NCBI GenBank assembly: GCA_964410015.1
Contig: CAYPFV010000003.1
Location: forward strand, 1-51,445
Source of the DNA: SKVR01 sp964410015
GTDB taxonomy: Bacteria > Bacteroidota > Bacteroidia > Bacteroidales > UBA7960
Length of the DNA stretch: 51,445 nt
Direction: 5' to 3'
Numbering within the stretch: the first letter of the stretch is position 1; the number at the start of each line of letters is the position of its first letter. Positions 42,217-51,280 of the stretch are shown in pieces. The notes under the pieces were generated by a model. It had not been told where the DNA came from, made no database searches, and was given only the letters and a program-made list of their open reading frames with translations. The position numbers and the translations under genes were made by a program.

Positions 42217-42987
42217 GTGAACTACTTTCATTCCAGCATTTTCAGAGTTTCGCTATTAATACTTTCCTTTTTTGTGCTATTGCCGTTTTTTGCCTGTGCA
42301 CAAATTCAAAAATCCTTCAAACCCGAGAATCTACCTTATCATGACCAAAAGCCTTATCATTTCGGATTTTCTCTGGGTTTCAACAAACTGGATTTTGCTC
42401 TTAAACCCATAGAAAATCTCGAAGGGGTTCAGTTTTCCGGGATGGATGGTAGTCCTGAATTTGACACCTTATATTCAGTAACCACTCAACCCGAAAACGG
42501 TTTTAACATTGGCATAGTTTCTAATTTGCGTCTGGGAAATCAATTTGATCTTAGGTTTGTTCCTACCTTAACTTTTGGGGATAGAAATATTATATACGAA
42601 GGCAGGAAAAATGGCGATAACATCCGACGCACGGCACCCATTGAAAGCACTTTTATTGATTTTCCTTTGCATGTCAAGTACAAATCAGTCAGAATGCTTA
42701 ACACACGTGTTTATATAATCGGAGGAGTGAAATATAGTTATGATCTGGCGTCGATAGAAGATAAAGAAGACATTGAAAATGAACTGATCGCAAGCATATC
42801 AAAGCATGATTTTTTTTATGAATTAGGTGTGGGTTTTGATTATTATTTCTACTATTTCAAGTTCTCCACTGAAATAAAAACCTCTTTTGGGATGCGCGAC
42901 ATGCTGGAAAGAGAAAATTCTATGTTTTCCAATTCCATTGATCGCTTAAACTCAAAGATCATTATGATCTCTTTCTTGTTCGAATAA
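42217..42987 (+). CDS. porT: PorT-type outer-membrane barrel protein (T9SS)
   Basis: 256 residues with a GTG start directly before a strong signal peptide (cleavage near F-A-C-A-Q). The mature part is an 8-stranded beta-barrel type (outer-membrane porin-like fold) with the family start H-F-G-F-S-L-G-F-N and a terminal aromatic strand ending in F-L-F-E. PorT/SprT is a core type IX secretion component; position right after ubiE matches its usual neighbourhood. A related PorT-family barrel of unrelated function is a less likely alternative. Confidence 0.8.
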   Translation: MNYFHSSIFRVSLLILSFFVLLPFFACAQIQKSFKPENLPYHDQKPYHFGFSLGFNKLDFALKPIENLEGVQFSGMDGSPEFDTLYSVTTQPENGFNIGIVSNLRLGNQFDLRFVPTLTFGDRNIIYEGRKNGDNIRRTAPIESTFIDFPLHVKYKSVRMLNTRVYIIGGVKYSYDLASIEDKEDIENELIASISKHDFFYELGVGFDYYFYYFKFSTEIKTSFGMRDMLERENSMFSNSIDRLNSKIIMISFLFE

Positions 42988-43002
42988 GTTAAGTATTGCT
43001 GA

Positions 43003-43950
43003 TTAATTATCCCGCCGTTTTTCCCAATCATCAAGATATTCAAGGTAGGTTTGCAAATATATCTCCTGGTGCGTTTCCATGGGATTATGCCCTGCATTGG
43101 GAATAATCTCTAATTCATAAGAAGGGATAAGTTCGAGTAATTCTTTACTTTCTGCAAAAGGTACCCATGTATCTTTCTCACCCCAAATCGCCAAAACAGG
43201 TAAATGAAGATTTCCAATTTTTAGTTTTCCGGGTTCATTTGCCCTGCGGGCATTGTTGAGTATCGCACGAGAGTTTCCTTCCATACTGAGTGGTTTGTAG
43301 TATTGCTCTATTTGTTCATTTGAAGGTTCTTCACCATAGGCTGATTGCAGCATCAACTGTATTTGACGCTGGGTTATAAACCATTCCTGAGCGACATTGC
43401 CTGCAAAAGATGCGATACCAGGGATTTTTAACAAAAAGGGGAGGTTATACTCACCCGGAACAAGTGAATCAAACAGGGCAGGTGCTGTTAAATTCAGCGT
43501 GAGAAATTGTTTTGGGTTCTGCAATGCCATTGCTACAGCAATCGATCCTCCCATTGAATGCCCCACCAGGTGCCAATTGGTTTCCGCATCAAGATATTTT
43601 ATAAAGTCATTGACCAGTTCTGCCCTTGCCCCAATGGAACCGTTCAGGTTACTTCTTTTTTGACTGAAACCAAATGGTGGTACATCCACAGCCACAACAA
43701 AATAACCATTATTGCTTAACACTGGTGCTATCTTTTCCCATGAAAAAGTGGAACCTCCAAAACCATGAATCAGCAATATTTTTCCCTTTGGTTCAGCCTC
43801 ATCTGTAGTCCATAATCTGTAATGCAAAGAAACATTATCTGTTTTGGCGAAGTTACTGTTGTTGAAATACTTGTCATTCAACGATCTGCTGTATACTTGT
43901 AAAGGGAAAAGAGACAAAACAAAAGGTAATAAAAAAAGATATTTTCTCAT
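43003..43950 (-). CDS. Secreted alpha/beta hydrolase
   Basis: 315 residues. It has an N-terminal signal peptide (about residues 1-21), then a complete alpha/beta-hydrolase domain: oxyanion H-G-F-G-G-S, nucleophile Ser132 in G-H-S-M-G-G, Asp260 in W-G-E-K-D and His288 in N-A-G-H-N-P. Likely a periplasmic esterase or lipase-like enzyme; the substrate is unknown. It converges with porT, separated by 15 bp. Confidence 0.82.
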   Translation of the reverse strand: MRKYLFLLPFVLSLFPLQVYSRSLNDKYFNNSNFAKTDNVSLHYRLWTTDEAEPKGKILLIHGFGGSTFSWEKIAPVLSNNGYFVVAVDVPPFGFSQKRSNLNGSIGARAELVNDFIKYLDAETNWHLVGHSMGGSIAVAMALQNPKQFLTLNLTAPALFDSLVPGEYNLPFLLKIPGIASFAGNVAQEWFITQRQIQLMLQSAYGEEPSNEQIEQYYKPLSMEGNSRAILNNARRANEPGKLKIGNLHLPVLAIWGEKDTWVPFAESKELLELIPSYELEIIPNAGHNPMETHQEIYLQTYLEYLDDWEKRRDN

Positions 43951-44187
43951 TTTTGAGATGCCATTAAAAGTTTTGGGTCGTAAATCAAAATCATTTATAC
44001 ATTTTCAAACAATAAGGATAAAACAATTGTTGAAAAATTGTTTATAAAAAGGATTCAAATTTGATGAACATGTAAATTAAAATATAAAAAAACACATCAA
44101 AACAAAGAATTAATCTGATAAAATTTTATCATTGAATAAAATAATAATTACTAAATCATATATAAACCCTCAAAAACAAAATTAAAA

Positions 44188-44703
44188 ATGAAGAGAAATT
44201 CAAACGTGGTTACATTTGGAGGCAAACCAGTAACACTGTTAGGTAAGATAGCTAAAACCGGAAATAGCGCTAAAAATTTTATAGCCACAGATGGCGATCT
44301 TAAACCTGTTCAATTAAGTGATTTCCAGGGAAAGGTGCGTATCATTTCTTCTGTTCCCTCGGTAGATACTTCAGTTTGTGCAGATCAAACCCGTCGTTTT
44401 AATATGGAAGCTTCAAAACTGGAAGGAGCTCAGATCATTACCATTTCCTGTGATTTACCGTTTGCATTGAAAAGATTTTGTGCTGCTGAAGGAATAGATA
44501 ATATTCTTACGGTTTCAGATCATAAAGATACCGAGTTTGGTGTTAAGTATGGTTTTTTAATAGAAGAGTTTCGTTTGCTGGCAAGAGGCATTGTAATTAT
44601 AGATCAGAATGATATCATCAAATACGTGGAAGTAGTGCCCGAAATTGGTGAGCATCCTGATTACGATAAGGCGATAGCGGCAGCTAAAAAGTTATTATCC
44701 TAA
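44188..44703 (+). CDS. tpx: Thiol peroxidase Tpx
   Basis: A 171-residue atypical 2-Cys peroxiredoxin that reduces hydroperoxides with thioredoxin. The peroxidatic cysteine is Cys64 in S-V-D-T-S-V-C-A and the resolving one Cys98 (spacing 34, as in the E. coli enzyme); Cys88 is an additional thiol. It supports some oxygen tolerance. A strong bidirectional terminator separates it from convergent dnaK. Confidence 0.94.
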   Translation: MKRNSNVVTFGGKPVTLLGKIAKTGNSAKNFIATDGDLKPVQLSDFQGKVRIISSVPSVDTSVCADQTRRFNMEASKLEGAQIITISCDLPFALKRFCAAEGIDNILTVSDHKDTEFGVKYGFLIEEFRLLARGIVIIDQNDIIKYVEVVPEIGEHPDYDKAIAAAKKLLS

Positions 44704-44777
44704 AGATGTATTTATTTCCAAAAATCATCTTTTATGGAAGCTTATTCATAAGAAATTAAACACTTTATAATTCATAC

Positions 44778-44816
44778 AAAAAAAGCGAACTTCTTTGAAA
44801 GTTCGCTTTTTTTTGT
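44778..44816. terminator. Bidirectional terminator between tpx and dnaK
   Basis: The A-rich stem AAAAAAAGCGAACTT (44778-44792) pairs with 44799-44813; T-runs flank it in both directions. It serves both convergent genes. Confidence 0.88.
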
Positions 44817-44836
44817 TTTTGCAGTACTGAAAAAGA

Positions 44837-46762
44837 TTATTTAACTTCTTCAAAATCAACATCAGTCACTTCACCATCGTCTTTTCCTTTGTTGTTTGCG
44901 CTTTGTCCTTGCTGTTGTTGCCCAGCATTAGCTTGCTGGCCATCAGCACCAGGTTGTCCCTGAGTGGCATTGTACATTTCAGCGCTGGCGGCCTGCCATG
45001 CAGTATTGATAGCGGCCATAGCAGTATCAATGGCAGCGAGGTCTTTATTTTTATGCGCTGTTTTTAAATCTTCAAGCGATTTTTCGATCGGTTCTTTCTT
45101 TTCAGCCGGAATTTTGTCACCAAATTCTTTCAACTGTTTTTCGGTTTGGAAGATCATGCTATCAGCAGCATTGATTTTTTCTGTTTCTTCTTTAAACTTG
45201 CGATCCTTTTCAGCGTTCTCTTCTGCCTCTTTTTTCATTCTTTGAATTTCATCTTCACTCAGTCCGCTGGAAGCTTCAATTCTGATATTTTGGGATTTAC
45301 CAGTTGCTTTATCTTTAGCGGAAACATTGAGGATACCGTTGGCATCAATATCAAACATTACTTCGATCTGAGGCACTCCTCTTGGAGAAGGTGGAATACC
45401 GTCGAGATGGAAGCGTCCGATGGTTCTGTTGTCTTTAGCCATAGGCCGTTCTCCCTGGAGAATATGTATCTCTACACTGGTTTGATTATCTGCAGCAGTA
45501 GAGAATGTTTCTGTTTTTTTAGTAGGGATTGTGGCGTTGGCTTCAATAAGTTTAGTCATTACCCCACCCAGGGTTTCAATACCCAAAGAAAGAGGAGTAA
45601 CATCGAGCAACAGTACATCCTTAATTTCTCCGCTAAGAACAGCACCCTGGATAGCAGCACCAATTGCTACCACTTCGTCGGGGTTAACCCCTTTAGAAGG
45701 TTTTTTTCCAAAGAATTTTTCTACTACTTCCTGTATTGCGGGTATGCGTGTTGATCCACCTACCAGGATCACTTCATCAATATCAGAAGAATCTAATTTT
45801 GCATCGCTCAGCGCTTTTTTACAAGGTTCAAGAGTAGCTTGTATAAGTTTGTCACTGAGTTGCTCGAATTTACTTCTGGAAAGGTTGCGCACCAAGTGTT
45901 TAGGAATACCGTCCACAGGCATAATGTAAGGGAGGTTGATTTCTGTTGAAGTAGAGCTCGACAATTCTATTTTGGCTTTTTCAGCTGCTTCTTTGAGTCG
46001 CTGCATAGCCATGGGGTCTTTTCTCAGATCAATATTTTCATCTTTTATAAATTCGTCGGCAAGCCAATCAATAATAACATTATCGAAGTCATCGCCACCC
46101 AGATGCGTATCGCCATTGGTTGATTTAACTTCAAACACACCGTCGCCCAATTCAAGTATTGAGATATCGAAAGTACCCCCACCTAAATCAAATACGGCAA
46201 TTTTGACGTCTTTATTTTTTTTATCGAGCCCATATGCCAATGAGGCAGCTGTGGGTTCGTTAATAATTCTTTTTACGTTTAATCCGGCTATTTCACCTGC
46301 TTCTTTGGTTGCCTGACGCTGCGAATCGTTGAAGTAAGCAGGAACAGTAATTACTGCTTCTGTCACTTCAGATCCCAGATAATCTTCAGCGGTCTTTTTC
46401 ATTTTTTGAAGTACCATAGCAGATATCTCCTGAGGTGTGTAGAGGCGATCATCAATTTTTACTCTTGGCGTTGAGTTGTCGCCTTTTACAACCTCGTAAG
46501 AAACCCTTGAGCGGTCGTTTGAAGTTGATTCAAATGTTTCACCCATAAAACGTTTGATGGAGGAAACTGTTTTGGCAGGATTTATTATGGCCTGGCGTTT
46601 TGCAGGATCACCCACTTTTCTTTCACCATTTTCAGTAAATGCAACAATAGAAGGAGTTGTTCTTCTTCCCTCACTGTTAGGAATTACAACGGGTTCGTTA
46701 CCCTCCATTACTGCAACGCAGGAGTTTGTTGTTCCTAAGTCTATACCTATAATTTTACCCAT
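44837..46762 (-). CDS. dnaK: Molecular chaperone DnaK (Hsp70)
   Basis: 641 residues, full length. The ATPase domain begins G-I-D-L-G-T-T-N-S-C-V-A-V and contains D-L-G-G-G-T-F-D-I-S; the substrate-binding domain and lid follow, with a Gln/Gly/Ala-rich linker and the conserved C-terminal E-V-T-D-V-D-F-E-E-V-K. No CIRCE element (TTAGCACTC-N9-GAGTGCTAA) is visible in the 213 bp upstream. dnaJ and grpE are not adjacent. Confidence 0.98.
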   Translation of the reverse strand: MGKIIGIDLGTTNSCVAVMEGNEPVVIPNSEGRRTTPSIVAFTENGERKVGDPAKRQAIINPAKTVSSIKRFMGETFESTSNDRSRVSYEVVKGDNSTPRVKIDDRLYTPQEISAMVLQKMKKTAEDYLGSEVTEAVITVPAYFNDSQRQATKEAGEIAGLNVKRIINEPTAASLAYGLDKKNKDVKIAVFDLGGGTFDISILELGDGVFEVKSTNGDTHLGGDDFDNVIIDWLADEFIKDENIDLRKDPMAMQRLKEAAEKAKIELSSSTSTEINLPYIMPVDGIPKHLVRNLSRSKFEQLSDKLIQATLEPCKKALSDAKLDSSDIDEVILVGGSTRIPAIQEVVEKFFGKKPSKGVNPDEVVAIGAAIQGAVLSGEIKDVLLLDVTPLSLGIETLGGVMTKLIEANATIPTKKTETFSTAADNQTSVEIHILQGERPMAKDNRTIGRFHLDGIPPSPRGVPQIEVMFDIDANGILNVSAKDKATGKSQNIRIEASSGLSEDEIQRMKKEAEENAEKDRKFKEETEKINAADSMIFQTEKQLKEFGDKIPAEKKEPIEKSLEDLKTAHKNKDLAAIDTAMAAINTAWQAASAEMYNATQGQPGADGQQANAGQQQQGQSANNKGKDDGEVTDVDFEEVK

Positions 46763-46975
46763 ATGTAGTTATTTTTTAAGGTTTATCGAATTTTTTTTTC
46801 GCCTTGGTGGTTTCAATGATTGTGCCAATGCCAGATATAACCGTATTTTGTTACAATGTCATACCAGATTGGCTTAAAAATCAGGGTGATTATGAACAGT
46901 ATTGGATTTAAGATACAGATATACAGAACTTTGCGTTATATTGCCGAATAGTGACAAAAAGGCAGTTTTAAATTT

Positions 46976-49468
46976 TTAAAATCTTGTTACAAGTTTTATA
47001 TTGATCAGTCGGCTTGTAAGAAAGTTAGGAACAGCATACATGTCGTTGGAAACGTCTGTGATCCAAAGATAGCTGATCGTGTTGTTGATTTCGAGTAAAT
47101 TAAATACCTCTGCTGTAATCCACATACTTTCGAAGCTATTAAGTATGTTCTTTTCAGAAAACCGGGTTGATTCCCCGATGAGTTGTTTGGAAAAGCCTAT
47201 ATCAACTCTGCGGTATGGTGGCATTGTGGTAAGATTTTTTGATTTTTGATCTGTTGGGGGAGCTAAGGGCAGTCCGCTGCCATAAACAAGTGCCAGGTTT
47301 ACTTTATAACTGGGGTTTCTGGGCAGAAAGTCCTGGAAAAACAAGCTAAATGTCATTCGTTGGTCTGAAGGGCGTGGTATATAACCCAGCGGCACTTTCT
47401 CGCCATCTTCGTTGGTAAAAGTTGCACCTTTGATGATCTCTTCTGTTTTCATCAGAGAAAAACTGGCCCAGGATTCAATTCCTGGCACAAATTCTCCGTT
47501 GATCTTCATATCAATACCTGCGCCGTATCCTTCTGCTACATCATTAGCATAGTATCTGATTCTAACATTGTCGAGTTCATAGGGGATCAGGTTGTTAAAA
47601 TGTTTATAATAAACTTCTGCAGTATATTTAAAAGGTCGATCCCATATTTGCATGTTGTATTCTGAACCCAAAACCAATTGCAAACTTTCCTGTGCTTTGT
47701 TGTTTTTATTTAATATCCCATTCATGTCCCTAAGTTCTTTGTAAAAAGCGGGTTGTTGGTATAGTCCTCCCGATAGTCTGAAAACCATCCGGGGAAATTT
47801 AAGGGGTTTGAAAAGCACTGTTGCTCTTGGCGAAAACAACCATTGCCGGTTAAAATTCCAGTAATGTGTTCTGATACCCCCTGTGAGAATAAATCTACCA
47901 TGTTTACTATCCAATTCGTAAGAGTTTTGTATATACCCTGAGACCCTTCCTGATTGCAGAAGGATTCTGGTATTGAGAGTATCTTTCAGTGTCAGGTAAT
48001 CAGGATTGGGGTTACGTGGAATGGAAAAACCCGCAGAATCTGTGACAGACCATTCCCGCAAACGGTCAAAAATATCTTCATACTGAAATTTTATCCCGTA
48101 TTTAAAAATATTATTGTCGGTTGCAAGTTTGGCTTTGTGTTCAATATTCCAAACAATGGCATTCAGGTAGTTACGGGCATGATTATGAAAAGTACCCACC
48201 CCAAGGGGGGTACCTGTTGCCTGGCCAAATTCAGAGGATCCTAAATCGGTTTCAACGCGTTCCAGCAAATATTGTCCTCTTATATCGAAGTTTTCGGTTT
48301 CATCGGTTTGAAATAAAGAGGTGATGATTTGATATTGCTGATTTTCGGCAGGTGTGTAGTTGAGGGAAAGGGCACCAAGTGCAGTAAGGAACTGATCAGC
48401 CTCCTGTCCCTCAAAAAAAACAGTGAACTGTCTGACTTCTGAAATGGTGCCAAACCTTGTGGTTTGAACATCAGGAATAAACTGGTATTGGTTTCTGGAA
48501 AAATTACCCAAAAAATTCAACTCCCATTGGGGATTGAATTGCCATCCAACAAATGCCTGTGCATCAGAAAATTGCGGTTTGTATTCACCTTGGGTATCAA
48601 GTGTACCAAGTAAGTATTGATTGGATTTATGGCGCAATCCAAAAAGGTATCTGAGTTTGTTATTAAATTTTGAGTCTTCTATGTGCAAAGACCCTTCAAG
48701 CAGGCTAATGGAGAACGATCCTGCAAATGAGTCGGGATTTTTATAAGTAATATCCAAAACTGACGCCATTTTATCACCATATTCTGCATCAAAACCACCA
48801 GCAGAAAAAGAAATAGATGAAACCAGATCGGAATTTAAAAAGCTAAGTCCTTCCTGTTGGCCGCTTCTAACCAAAAACGGACGATAGATTTCTATACCAT
48901 TGACATATACCAGATTCTCGTCGTAGTTGCCGCCCCTTACCGAATATTGTGAGGAGAGTTCGGTAGCAGAGCTTACACCAGGCATGGTTTTTACAAGGTT
49001 TTCAACACCATTACCAGGGCCGGGTATCACAGCCGTAAGATTGGGGTCTATTTTAGTGTATTGACCCGATATGATTTGGCGTTCACGGATTTCTATATCC
49101 GGGAGTTTGGTGGCAACAGGCAGAAGAATGATCTCTGTAATAATTTCCTGACCCGGTTCAAGCATAATCTCTCTGGTAACACTCTGATATCCCAAAAAAC
49201 TAAACACTACTTCCTGTTTTACATGGGGTTGTATCTGTAGTGAGAAAAATCCATTACTATTGGTTGTAGTACCTGTTTGTGTGCCTTTTATGGAAACACT
49301 CACAAATTCCATGGGGTTGTGGTTCTCGTCTTTTACGGTTCCACTCAGATTGCCTTGCTGGGCAGAAGCAGGTAGAATTAATGTCCATGAGAACAGTGCA
49401 TAAACAACGAAGAAGAAAATTCTGTAAAAACCGTACACAATAAATTTTAAATATGAAATTTGGGGCAC
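46976..49468 (-). CDS. TonB-dependent receptor with CarboxypepD_reg-like domain
   Basis: 830 residues. A signal peptide ends near A-S-A-Q-Q, then a CarboxypepD_reg-like domain (about 38-125; G-T-V-K-D...T-N-S-N-G-F-F-S-L), a plug (S-V-R-G-G-N-Y-D-E-N-L-V-Y-V-N-G) and a barrel with long extracellular loops. This is the common Bacteroidota receptor type. There is no SusD-like partner next to it, so it is not a polysaccharide utilisation locus; the substrate is unknown. Confidence 0.88.
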   Translation of the reverse strand: MPQISYLKFIVYGFYRIFFFVVYALFSWTLILPASAQQGNLSGTVKDENHNPMEFVSVSIKGTQTGTTTNSNGFFSLQIQPHVKQEVVFSFLGYQSVTREIMLEPGQEIITEIILLPVATKLPDIEIRERQIISGQYTKIDPNLTAVIPGPGNGVENLVKTMPGVSSATELSSQYSVRGGNYDENLVYVNGIEIYRPFLVRSGQQEGLSFLNSDLVSSISFSAGGFDAEYGDKMASVLDITYKNPDSFAGSFSISLLEGSLHIEDSKFNNKLRYLFGLRHKSNQYLLGTLDTQGEYKPQFSDAQAFVGWQFNPQWELNFLGNFSRNQYQFIPDVQTTRFGTISEVRQFTVFFEGQEADQFLTALGALSLNYTPAENQQYQIITSLFQTDETENFDIRGQYLLERVETDLGSSEFGQATGTPLGVGTFHNHARNYLNAIVWNIEHKAKLATDNNIFKYGIKFQYEDIFDRLREWSVTDSAGFSIPRNPNPDYLTLKDTLNTRILLQSGRVSGYIQNSYELDSKHGRFILTGGIRTHYWNFNRQWLFSPRATVLFKPLKFPRMVFRLSGGLYQQPAFYKELRDMNGILNKNNKAQESLQLVLGSEYNMQIWDRPFKYTAEVYYKHFNNLIPYELDNVRIRYYANDVAEGYGAGIDMKINGEFVPGIESWASFSLMKTEEIIKGATFTNEDGEKVPLGYIPRPSDQRMTFSLFFQDFLPRNPSYKVNLALVYGSGLPLAPPTDQKSKNLTTMPPYRRVDIGFSKQLIGESTRFSEKNILNSFESMWITAEVFNLLEINNTISYLWITDVSNDMYAVPNFLTSRLINIKLVTRF

Positions 49469-50240
49469 AAAAATACAAAAAGAAGGTATGTGTAGTGAAA
49501 AAATTACTCAATAAACAAAACCATTTTTTTTCGATAAAATTATATGATCCCAATGATTTTTTGTTTAAATGGTATTTTTCAGATTAAGTTCTTTATGGTT
49601 TTAAAGATACAAGAAATATCATCGATGCCTTAAGAGATTATCATTTTTCCCTTTCTTTCATTTCATTCATGGACAAACTGGTTTAAATATATTGATTCGA
49701 GGTTATCCTGAGTATTATGGTTTTTAATGCTTCAAGAATCACTTAACATTCCCCCGGTAAATTCAATAGTGGCATTTAAATCTGTAGGTTAGAATCAATG
49801 TTTATTTACCGGCACTACTGAATTACTTCATTACAATGAAGGTAACGAACTGGAAATTCTGAACAAAATTCAATCCGGTTTAAATTCACAAAAAAAAGAA
49901 TAGTTTTTCCGATCCTGTGCTTTTATTCCCTTTATGGAATTTATTCAATCTGATGCAAAGATTTGTTTTTTTCAGATACAAACATGGCAGAATGTTTTCT
50001 GGCAGATGCCAGGCAAAAGGTTGTCAAAGGTGTTTCTATGATTTTTCACATGAGTTTAATGAGTTTAATGAGGTTTTTTTGTAATTCAGTGTAAAATAGT
50101 GAATGATGCATTTGGTTTCAAGTCAGCGTAAAAAAAGTTGCCATTACGGACTGCTCAAAGATTACCTGGGGAAATGGTTCTTCAGTTTACATTTAATGGA
50201 TATGGATAAGGAGTATTGTTTTGTTTAAACCAGAGACAGG
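49469..50240. other. Gap with a possible degraded frame
   Basis: 772 bp between two minus-strand genes. It contains a 59-codon frame broken by one stop (49727-49903, listed separately) and a small direct repeat gagtttaat x2 at 50052-50070. Nothing else was seen. Confidence 0.5.
49727..49903 (+). pseudogene. Possible gene remnant with in-frame TAG
   Basis: ATG at 49727 reads 21 codons, hits TAG at 49790-49792, then continues in the same frame for 36 more codons to TAG at 49901. The second part has protein-like composition (T-G-T-T-E-L-L-H-Y-N-E-G-N-E-L-E-I-L-N-K-I). I do not recognise a family; it may be chance. Confidence 0.2.
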
Positions 50241-50915
50241 TTAATCTTTTCTTTTAAAATCACCGTCTTTCCATGCTTTAAAAAATTTAGCCCAGGCAAA
50301 AGGGTCAAAGATACGCATGGGTGGGCGCTGCCCGGCATAGTAAAGTCTTTGAGTTTGCTGGTTGTTCATATTTCTGAATGCAGAGTAACCGTCAAGGGGC
50401 ATTTTTTCCAATCTTTCACGCATCTCTTCTCTTTCGAGGTTTCGCATGGCGCGGTCATAATCATCATCTGGTATTTTGGTGTTAAGAAAAGCATAGCGAA
50501 ACTGTTCGCGCGTTGGCCATGGGTATATAACAGTTTCCGGAAGGTTAATGGTGTCTCGTGTCATCAACTGCACGGCAGAGTATCTTTGGGAGGAAAGAGT
50601 ATCAGGTACAACATAATTGATTTCCTTAAAACCTACGGCAGTAAATCTCAGTGTATCCAGTTCGCGCACCGCAATGGAGAAAAATCCCTGAAAGTCGGTT
50701 ATGGTGCCCCGACGGGTATTTTTTACCCATATATTGGTGAAGGGAACGGGTTGCAGACTATCACCTGTAACCACCAGCCCACTGAATTGAACCACTTTTC
50801 GTTTTTCGGGTTTGGGTTCGGGAGTATCTCTACCATAAAGTGAGTAACCCATTGCCAAAATAAGCAAAACACCCAAAAAACGAAAAAAAGAGTATTGCTG
50901 AATTGAAGTAATCAT
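50241..50915 (-). CDS. CarboxypepD_reg-like domain protein
   Basis: 224 residues. An N-terminal hydrophobic helix (signal or anchor, about residues 12-27) is followed by a carboxypeptidase-regulatory-like beta-sandwich (about 42-120; V-V-T-G-D-S-L-Q-P-V-P-F-T-N-I and G-T-I-T-D-F-Q-G-F-F-S-I), then a charged C-terminal region ending F-K-R-K-D. Such proteins are frequent, poorly understood periplasmic proteins in Bacteroidota. It lies downstream of no clear operon partner. Confidence 0.75.
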   Translation of the reverse strand: MITSIQQYSFFRFLGVLLILAMGYSLYGRDTPEPKPEKRKVVQFSGLVVTGDSLQPVPFTNIWVKNTRRGTITDFQGFFSIAVRELDTLRFTAVGFKEINYVVPDTLSSQRYSAVQLMTRDTINLPETVIYPWPTREQFRYAFLNTKIPDDDYDRAMRNLEREEMRERLEKMPLDGYSAFRNMNNQQTQRLYYAGQRPPMRIFDPFAWAKFFKAWKDGDFKRKD

Positions 50916-51052
50916 TTTTAGTTTTTAATGATTTAGCGTTAAAAATAATGATAATAGAAAAACTACTTTGTTCTTCAACCAGATATTACCCATTTTTAAC
51001 AAATATCTTTATATAATGAGGGTAAGAACCATCAAAAATTGTGCATATAATT

Positions 51053-51180
51053 AGTGTCAGCAGAAAAACTCTTACTTTTTGTGTCTTTGATAAAAAAATC
51101 GTCAAAGCCAAGGCTTTCCAGATTTTTGAATCTAAGGAGTTTACTTTTTGTAAATGACTGGTTCATCTGTTTATAATTTT
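51053..51180 (+). repeat. Dispersed repeat, left module plus truncated core
   Basis: Aligns with 7531-7656. It reads into the CATCTG core at 51164 but loses similarity after ttataatttt, where the element at 51196 begins. Confidence 0.65.
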
Positions 51181-51195
51181 CCACAATTAATATTA

Positions 51196-51278
51196 GAACG
51201 CTGATGACGCTGATTTTACAGATAATCGTTGATAGAAAAAATCTGTGCAAATCCGCTCAATCTGTGTCATCTGCGTTC
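51196..51278. repeat. Short inverted-end element (GAACGC...GCGTTC)
   Basis: 83 bp. The left end GAACGCTGATGACGCTGATT and the reverse complement of the right end (GAACGCAGATGACACAGATT) match at 17 of 20 positions. The interior has aatctgtg repeats like those in the 131-bp elements. No clear target duplication is seen. It interrupts or replaces the dispersed repeat's core. Confidence 0.55.
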
Positions 51279-51280
51279 CA

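Noticed and set aside
44964..46316. Long open frames antisense to dnaK
   Set aside because: Shadows of the highly biased dnaK coding sequence; no independent signals.
50052..50074. Tandem gagtttaat repeats
   Set aside because: Two short copies only; simple slippage in AT-rich DNA.
51032..51250. 72-codon minus-strand open frame
   Set aside because: Lies entirely in repeat modules and the 83-bp inverted-end element.
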